Source: Chitinophaga pinensis
Lineage (GTDB): Bacteria; Bacteroidota; Bacteroidia; Flavobacteriales; Flavobacteriaceae
Length of the DNA: 11,970 nucleotides
Reading direction: 5' to 3'
Assembly: GCA_943324925.2 (NCBI GenBank)
Contig: CALPNL020000044.1
Coordinates: forward strand, 1-11,970
Below the pieces are notes generated by a model that did no database searches, was not told the DNA's origin, and saw only the letters and a list, made by a program, of their open reading frames with translations. This document shows positions 6,426 to 11,970 of this stretch, piece by piece. Every line of letters starts with the position of its first letter. The first letter of the stretch is position 1. A program made the position numbers and the translations under genes.

Positions 6426-9400
6426 TTAAAGTCCAAAGCGAGATCTTAAATTATTATAATTAATAAGTATTTCTGATGGCGTCAAAGTTCTATTATAAAC
6501 AAGTGCTTGCGCAATATCTCCGGATAGAAAATTTCCAGCACCTCCAAAAGAGGCAATTTGTATATTTCCAATACCAGTAAAAATAGTAGCATTGGAAGAG
6601 GTGTTTTTTTGTTGTCCATTAATGTAAAGTACCCAACCGGTAGAACTGCTAAAAGTAACTGCAAGATTGTACCAAACACCTATACTAAGATTAGTGTTTT
6701 CAACAACAGTTGACCAAGCTCCGTTATGTCCCCCTTGTAAATTACCAGGATTGGAACCAGCCAACCAAAAAGCATGCATCCCATTACCTCCACTAATAAT
6801 ATTATTTGCATAAGAAGTGAAAGCATTAAATTTAACCCATACTTGCTTAGTATAAGCTGTTTTTGATAGTATATCGGAATCATTATAACCCCAACCAGTT
6901 CCATTGAAACGAATCGAACCATTAACATTATAAGTATAACTACCCGCTAAAGTAATGTTGTTATTATTCCCGCTTAAATCACTCCAAGTTGCCCCGGACC
7001 CAGGATAACTAGAAGCTACACTAGCATCAAGATTTAATACTAAGTTATTAGTAACTACTGGAGGTAACGCAGCAGTAGTAAAATTGACTACTGGTCCATA
7101 GCTTGTTCCTGAGCTATTTACCACAAATGACTTCGCATAATAAGTTGTTGAAGATAAAAGCCCAGTTATAGTACTGCTATAAGTGCCTGCTGCCACATTG
7201 GATTGAATAGTAGCGGAAGAATAAGTGCCAAAATTAGCATCAGTACTATAAATTACTCCAAAACTTGAAGATATCCCATTTGTTGGACTAATTACCCCTC
7301 CTAAAACTACCGTATTCGTTCCTACTGAACTTGTTGTAGTGGTTAATCCAACAGTACTAAATTTAGCTCCTAAATCGTTTAACCCTGAACCTAAATTAGT
7401 ACCTCCTTCATTGCTTACTAATATTGTTGCATTAGAGTTAGAAACCATTTTCCCCTCAGCTGTTAATCCACAAACGAAAATAGAAGTGGTTGAAGAAATA
7501 CTGCTACAATTTCCATCAGAAACTTGTACCGAATAGGCTCCAGCTGTTGTAGGAGTATAAGTAGAACTAGTTGCGCCAGAAATAGCGACATTGTCTTTGT
7601 ACCAAACATAGGAAGCTAATCCTGAAGTTGTGGTTAATGTTGTTTTATTTATACATGCATCCCCATTGACTGTAACATTGGCAGTTGGACTCGAATTAAC
7701 AGACGTTGTTATGGTATTTGAATACAAACTAGTTCCAGCAAAACGACTATTAAATGCACCATAATTTGCTGTAACTTCAGAGGAAGATAGAGCTCTATTG
7801 TACATATTTATCATTGAGTAGTCTCCATATACTCCATCTGCCATATCCCATCGGTGTCCAATAAAATAACCTGTAGAACTTTGTCTTAAAGTTAAATTTG
7901 TAGTACTCGAAGCAATTAATGCCCCATTTCTGTACAATGATAAAATAGATCCATTGTAGGTCGCAATGATTTGAGTCCAACTATTTAAATCGCTTGAATA
8001 ATTGGTTGAAGGATGTGCTGGAGTTGCCCAAGCACCCATTGCTGCTGCATACCTATAACTATTGTTTGGTATTCCTCCCCAAGCTCTAGCATTATAGGTT
8101 AAAGCAATATTTACGGTACCTCCAGACACTTTTTCGGAAAAAAGACATGGGGCATAATTTGTATTTCCTGCAACTGTCGGATCATAATCTCCAAGAGTTC
8201 CAACAGGTTTCACCCACACCTCAACCGAGAATGAATTTAAATTTGAAAATCCTGTTGAAGAAGAAGCCCAGCCTCCAGTGCTTACAAATCGAATTACACC
8301 ACCATCACTATTTACAAAATTACCTCCTGACAAAGTAAAATTGGGAACTGTATTTCCGGTAATCAAATTGTTCCAAGTATTTCCTGTGCCTTGATAACTA
8401 CTAGGATTAGCTGCATCTAAATTCAAAATCAAACCATTAGAAGTAATAGTGCCCGTTGGTCCGTCATTGACAGCAACTTTAATTCCATCATTATTACTTA
8501 ATGTTGTTGTAGAGTAGGTAGAAGAATTGGCTCCAGCTATTGTCGTTCCATTTTTATACCATTGATAGGTAGGAGAAGTAATTCCAGTAGCAGTTGCAGT
8601 AAATGTTACACTTGTTCCGGAACAAATGCTTGAACCAACAATGCTTGAGGTTATTATTACCCCTCTAACAGTTATTGTTCCAGTGGCAGTAATGTTTCCA
8701 CAACCCCCTGTTAATGTTATAGTATAATTGTAGATACCACTTAATGTAGGAGTACCACTAATGGTTATACTATTATTGGAGAACGTCCCTGTAATGCCAT
8801 TTGGCAAACCAGAAAAAGAAGCACCCGTTGCTCCCGTTGTGGTATAGGTGATATTGGTTATTGCGGCATTATTGTTTATGGTTTGTCCATTAGTTCCTAT
8901 GGCTGATGCTAAAGATATTGAATTAGTGTTAGAAACAGTAATACTTCCTGTAATAGTAACTGAACAACCTCCTGATAAAGTAACCGTAAAGTTAAAAGTA
9001 CCTGATGCACTTGGAGCTCCACTAATAGTGATCACATTATTAACCCAAGAACCCGTTACACCATTAGGAAGTCCTGAAAAAGTGACTCCTGTAGTATTAG
9101 TAGTTGTATAGGTAAGGTTAGTAATATTTGAATTTACACATACTGTTTGAGCATCGGAACCAGTTGTAGATGTCATGGAAAAGGCAGGACTTTGAAAAAT
9201 TCCAATAGTTACAGAAGTAGCATAAACTGTACAGGTATTTAGTGTTGCCTGTACTCGATAATAAGTGGTAGTTGCTAAATTAGTTACAACTAAAGAGGAA
9301 GCAGTGGCTCCATTTATATCCGTGAAACTAATATTATCAGAAGAGCTTTGCCATTGCAAATCGCCAAAAGCATTTGAGGCAGTTAAGGTCGTTGAGTTTG

Positions 9401-11618
9401 TAGTTGAACAATGATTAGCACTCCCTAAAATTGTTCCAGCAAGGCTAGAATTACAAGCAGAATAAATAACTACATTTTCTGTTTTATCATCAGTAATTGA
9501 ATTGGCTTCCGTTCCAGTTGAGAAAGTTTGGGTATTGTCTGTTAAATAGTTTTCAGAATACGTAGTATTGACAGTTTGAGCAGTGGCTACTACTGTAAGA
9601 ATATTTTCTTCTCCATTGGACATATTACCCACATTCCATGTATAGTTAGATCCAGTACCTGTTAAAGTTCCTTTAGTTACAGTTGAACTCGTATAATCCA
9701 AATGGGCTGGAAGTAAATTGCTTATTTGCACATTTTGAGCCACATTATCACTGTATACCTTCACTGAAACGGTAAAAGTAGTAGTTTCACCAGGTAATAA
9801 ATATTTTCTGCTTGCGATAGTTTTTACCACTACCTCTGGGTTACAATCAAAAACCGTTTTAACTGCAGTTGAGAAGTTACATAATCCATTTGAAACTTCT
9901 ACATTATAATCCCCGATACTAGTTGGAGTATACGTATTAGTTATTTCATTTGGGATTACAATACCGTTTTTATACCATATATAGGAGTTAAATCCGGTAG
10001 GCGCGCTTAAGGTAGTATTAGGTAAACAGCCATTACCATTGGTTTGTACATTGATGGTAGGTTTACTACCAAAACCGGAGAAATAACCCGCAACACCTGC
10101 CGCACCTTGAACACCTAAGTAGGCTACAGCCACCGGACCGTTGGCTTGAACAGATACATCACCAGTAAGGCCTGGAATATAATAGGTTACCCAATCCGTA
10201 GTTCCAGAAATTGTTTTTCTATTTGAATTTAAAGTAGCAATAGGTACAGTAGTAATTCCCCCAACACCATGTTTTACAATTATATTATTGGTAGTGATGG
10301 CTGAAGAGGCTACTAGCATTATTGCTGCTGAAGTTAAATCAGAATTAATACCACCCCTTTTTTGGATATCCGGAATTCTGTTTACCCCGCCATCAAGTAG
10401 ACAATTTAGTGGCGCACATTGAAAGGCGTCTAACGTAGGCGGTGCCGTAGTATTATCAGCGCTGATACATTGAAAAGCATAGGCGTCTTTTGTTGTTCTC
10501 ACATACATGTTGGCGCCATTATAATCTCCTACATTACCAGATACTGAATATTTGGATGACGGAATTTTGAACCATTGTCCATTATTTAAAGTCGCAATAG
10601 GAGTAACTTCGTTATTGACAAATATTTGAGTATTATTTTGTGTCGCAATAATTACTGGAAATTCAGCAAAATCTCGTCCAGTACCCCTAACAAATGCATA
10701 TTCTTTTCCTAGACCAGTAGTGGGAGATAATTGTGTCATAGATATGTCCTGATTTCCCGTTAATGATATAGCCATATGACCCTGATTAACCGCAATTTTC
10801 TTATCGGAACTAATAGTAGCGCCAGACCAACCATTGTTATTTGGGCTAATGTCAGATTCAGGTATTGCTTCAAGTACAAATGTTTCACCAGAATTTAAGG
10901 TAATGTTTATAATATCATCTGTAATGCTATTTACACCAGATGTATTGCCATTTCTTGTAAAGGTACATGCAGGATTATAGCCATAAATACTAATGTGAGT
11001 ATTATCCTCAGTAGCCATTATACCTATCACAGAATTTACAAGTGAAAAATAAGCAAAAGGGGTTTCAAATGGGACACCAACCCATCGGAAGTCGGTTCCT
11101 AAGCCCGCTTCACCAGTAGACACCAAAGAACTTGCTTGATTTAAACTGGCAGATCTCCAATTGACATAAAACTTTTTACCGCTAGGAGCTTCAAAACGAA
11201 AACCTGCAGTAGTTAATACAATTCCAGCATTAGCTGCTGTTACCAAAGAAGTGTTGTTGTTCCCTCCTTCCGTTTGACCTGCTGTACCAAGAGGCGGAGT
11301 GTATGTGCCTGGAACTGAATTTGATATTGAAATTGTTGCAGTAGGTGTAGTACTAGTACCTTGATACACGTTTACATCAAATGCAGTAGATTCCGGTGTG
11401 GATAAATAAATGGTTTGACCATCAACAAGAATTGTCCTTTGCCTTAGTGGAGGTAAATAATGTTTACTGCTAAGTTGAGCGTTTACTGAGAGCGAACTTA
11501 AAAACAGAAAAAAAAATAGAACTTTATATAAAGTAAAAAGTTTAAAATTAACTACAGTATTTCGATCATTTGAAATGAAAACTTTAGGTGTAAAAAAATA
11601 GTGTGTGTGTTTTTTCAT
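6426..11618 (-). CDS. Giant secreted multidomain protein: IgGFc-binding-like, Ig/DUF11/PKD/FN3-like and two LamG domains (gene D)
   Basis: A 1730-residue exported protein. Residues 1-48 are an unusually long signal peptide (hydrophobic 29-44, SVNAQ). About 52-515 resemble the bacterial IgGFc-binding-protein N-terminal region (KHYLPPLRQ, YLSTPESTAFDVNVY, GPVAVAYLGVQG). Then follow an Ig-like module (525-592, IWYKNGIVI), a DUF11-like module (594-720, YLLPGETTTFTVSVKV), an Ig-like module (721-806), two PKD-like repeats (811-985), and an Ig-like module (986-1060) interrupted by a LamG domain (1061-1296). After it come the resumed Ig strand (SNTITTSVN), another Ig-like module (1310-1384), an FN3-like module (1424-1516, TTYYAKSFVVNSSG) and a terminal LamG (1523-1730) ending SRFGL. 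No protease or hydrolase motif and no T9SS tail is seen. An adhesin or surface-binding role is inferred. It lies 10 nt downstream of gene E and 10 nt upstream of gene C. Confidence 0.88.
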   Translation of the reverse strand: MKKHTHYFFTPKVFISNDRNTVVNFKLFTLYKVLFFFLFLSSLSVNAQLSSKHYLPPLRQRTILVDGQTIYLSTPESTAFDVNVYQGTSTTPTATISISNSVPGTYTPPLGTAGQTEGGNNNTSLVTAANAGIVLTTAGFRFEAPSGKKFYVNWRSASLNQASSLVSTGEAGLGTDFRWVGVPFETPFAYFSLVNSVIGIMATEDNTHISIYGYNPACTFTRNGNTSGVNSITDDIINITLNSGETFVLEAIPESDISPNNNGWSGATISSDKKIAVNQGHMAISLTGNQDISMTQLSPTTGLGKEYAFVRGTGRDFAEFPVIIATQNNTQIFVNNEVTPIATLNNGQWFKIPSSKYSVSGNVGDYNGANMYVRTTKDAYAFQCISADNTTAPPTLDAFQCAPLNCLLDGGVNRIPDIQKRGGINSDLTSAAIMLVASSAITTNNIIVKHGVGGITTVPIATLNSNRKTISGTTDWVTYYIPGLTGDVSVQANGPVAVAYLGVQGAAGVAGYFSGFGSKPTINVQTNGNGCLPNTTLSAPTGFNSYIWYKNGIVIPNEITNTYTPTSIGDYNVEVSNGLCNFSTAVKTVFDCNPEVVVKTIASRKYLLPGETTTFTVSVKVYSDNVAQNVQISNLLPAHLDYTSSTVTKGTLTGTGSNYTWNVGNMSNGEENILTVVATAQTVNTTYSENYLTDNTQTFSTGTEANSITDDKTENVVIYSACNSSLAGTILGSANHCSTTNSTTLTASNAFGDLQWQSSSDNISFTDINGATASSLVVTNLATTTYYRVQATLNTCTVYATSVTIGIFQSPAFSMTSTTGSDAQTVCVNSNITNLTYTTTNTTGVTFSGLPNGVTGSWVNNVITISGAPSASGTFNFTVTLSGGCSVTITGSITVSNTNSISLASAIGTNGQTINNNAAITNITYTTTGATGASFSGLPNGITGTFSNNSITISGTPTLSGIYNYTITLTGGCGNITATGTITVRGVIITSSIVGSSICSGTSVTFTATATGITSPTYQWYKNGTTIAGANSSTYSTTTLSNNDGIKVAVNDGPTGTITSNGLILNLDAANPSSYQGTGNTWNNLITGNTVPNFTLSGGNFVNSDGGVIRFVSTGGWASSSTGFSNLNSFSVEVWVKPVGTLGDYDPTVAGNTNYAPCLFSEKVSGGTVNIALTYNARAWGGIPNNSYRYAAAMGAWATPAHPSTNYSSDLNSWTQIIATYNGSILSLYRNGALIASSTTNLTLRQSSTGYFIGHRWDMADGVYGDYSMINMYNRALSSSEVTANYGAFNSRFAGTSLYSNTITTSVNSSPTANVTVNGDACINKTTLTTTSGLASYVWYKDNVAISGATSSTYTPTTAGAYSVQVSDGNCSSISSTTSIFVCGLTAEGKMVSNSNATILVSNEGGTNLGSGLNDLGAKFSTVGLTTTTSSVGTNTVVLGGVISPTNGISSSFGVIYSTDANFGTYSSATIQSNVAAGTYSSTITGLLSSTTYYAKSFVVNSSGTSYGPVVNFTTAALPPVVTNNLVLNLDASVASSYPGSGATWSDLSGNNNNITLAGSYTYNVNGSIRFNGTGWGYNDSDILSKTAYTKQVWVKFNAFTSYANNIISGGNGMHAFWLAGSNPGNLQGGHNGAWSTVVENTNLSIGVWYNLAVTFSSSTGWVLYINGQQKNTSSNATIFTGIGNIQIASFGGAGNFLSGDIAQALVYNRTLTPSEILINYNNLRSRFGL
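7731..8438 (-). other. LamG module nested in an Ig-like domain of gene D
   Basis: Codons for residues 1061-1296 encode a complete LamG unit of the same type as the second domains of A, B and C. It opens NGLILNLDAANPSSYQGTGN and closes NRALSSSEVTANY then NSRFAG. Before it stands an Ig-like sequence (YQWYKNGTTIAGANSSTY, VAVNDGPTGTITS). After it stands SNTITTSVNSSPTA, the usual last strand of that Ig type. No stop codon or frameshift occurs at either edge. Confidence 0.7.
8664..8927 (-). repeat. PKD-like repeat unit 2 in gene D
   Basis: Residues 898-985. It shares ITNITYTTTGATGASFSGLPNGITG, in pieces, with unit 1, followed by ITISGTPTLSGIYNYTITLTGGC. The Cys near the start of unit 1 (TVCVNS) is replaced here by TINNNA. 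Confidence 0.8.
8928..9188 (-). repeat. PKD-like repeat unit 1 in gene D
   Basis: Residues 811-897. Conserved points are Q-T-VCVNSNITNLTYTT, VTFSGLPNGVTGSW, ITISGAPSASGTFNFTVTL and SGGCSVTITG. The same roughly 87-residue pattern recurs in unit 2 immediately after it. Repeats of this kind are common spacers in large flavobacterial surface proteins. Confidence 0.8.
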
Positions 11619-11628
11619 TCAAATTGAT

Positions 11629-11970
11629 TTATAAACCAAATCGTCCTCTTTGGACATTAAAAACTTGTTGAATTTCAGCATCGGACAACACTCTGTTGTA
11701 TACTAATACCTGATAAATCTGACCACTTGGTCCCCAACCCTCTGATCCAGTAATTCTCATTCCTACTCTTGCATCCGTTGTACCCGTATTTATTGAATAA
11801 GAAACACCTAAACCTTGCGACACTCCATTTATCCAAAATTTATGTAATGTACCCGTATTTGAGTAGGTCGTAGCAAAACAATAATTGGTAGCAGTAGAAA
11901 CATTTACACCACCCTGCGTTGGACATGGTCCCCAAATGTGTGTACTAATTTGGTTATTTACAAATGCTAA
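11629..11970 (-). CDS. LamG domain protein, C-terminal part (gene E)
   Basis: The last 113 codons of a protein whose start lies beyond the right edge. I translated the complement and the frame stays open to position 11970. Seen: WGPCPTQGG, a beta-strand HKFWINGVSQG typical of the LamG INGV strand, then the shared end IYQVLVYNRVLSDAEIQQVFNVQ-RGRFGL. It therefore belongs to the same LamG type as the C-termini of B, C and D. An in-frame GTG at 11823 could be misread as the start of a 64-residue gene, but the LamG fold clearly continues upstream of it. The two cysteines in the visible part (WGPCP and NYCFA) may pair. The gene precedes D by 10 nt and is the first visible member of the operon. Confidence 0.85.
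   Translation of the reverse strand, partial: LAFVNNQISTHIWGPCPTQGGVNVSTATNYCFATTYSNTGTLHKFWINGVSQGLGVSYSINTGTTDARVGMRITGSEGWGPSGQIYQVLVYNRVLSDAEIQQVFNVQRGRFGL

Noticed and set aside
8848..9111. Plus-strand open frame of 87 codons inside gene D
   Set aside because: It is antisense to the PKD-like repeats, has biased composition, and shows no domain or signal. It is a shadow of the repeats. The same holds for the other plus-strand frames at 1494-1685, 2293-2499, 5328-5549, 7339-7536 and 8147-8338.
11629..11823. Stand-alone 64-residue gene starting at GTG 11823
   Set aside because: The same frame is open to the window edge and encodes LamG-like strands upstream, so this is only the end of a larger gene.
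1990..11970. Prophage region, suggested by phage-like LamG domains
   Set aside because: No capsid, tail, terminase, integrase or lysis gene occurs, and four of the proteins have Sec signal peptides. The LamG likeness alone is not enough.

Overview
The window looks like a piece of an AT-rich flavobacterial (Bacteroidota) chromosome, probably Flavobacterium or a close relative. This rests on low GC content, A-rich leaders without Shine-Dalgarno sequences, TAnnTTTG-type -7 promoter elements, and Sec signal peptides ending in NAQ on proteins built from Ig-like and LamG modules of the kind common in this phylum. No tRNA, rRNA, CRISPR array, transposase or phage morphogenesis gene was found.

Left part (1-1989), housekeeping. 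The 5' part of menD (menaquinone synthesis) runs off the left edge on the minus strand. It is divergent from a small GNAT N-acetyltransferase of the MnaT/phosphinothricin type on the plus strand. The GNAT stop codon directly abuts the stop codon of an exported thioredoxin-type glutathione peroxidase on the minus strand. The two gaps, 743-839 and 1884-1989, hold recognisable flavobacterial promoter elements. No stretch over 300 bases lacks a gene.

Right part (1990-11970), a tandem minus-strand array of five genes separated by 10-20 nt, evidently one operon whose upstream end lies beyond the right edge. Reading with transcription (right to left): a LamG protein of which only the C-terminus is present (E, 11629-11970); a 1730-residue multidomain protein (D, 6426-11618) with an IgGFc-binding-like N-terminal region, Ig-like, DUF11-like, PKD-like and FN3-like modules and two LamG domains; and three paralogous two-LamG secreted proteins (C 4913-6415, B 3429-4892, A 1990-3408). 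A, B and C share an almost identical signal peptide and mature N-terminus. They also share the end of the first LamG domain and the inter-domain linker, while the LamG cores differ strongly.

The most interesting feature is this operon. It looks like a duplicated family of exported carbohydrate- or protein-binding modules held in conserved framing segments. One LamG copy appears to sit inside an Ig-like domain of the giant protein. None of the completed C-termini looks like a standard type IX secretion sorting domain; almost all end in RFGL. The role in adhesion or surface binding is inferred from domain types and not shown.
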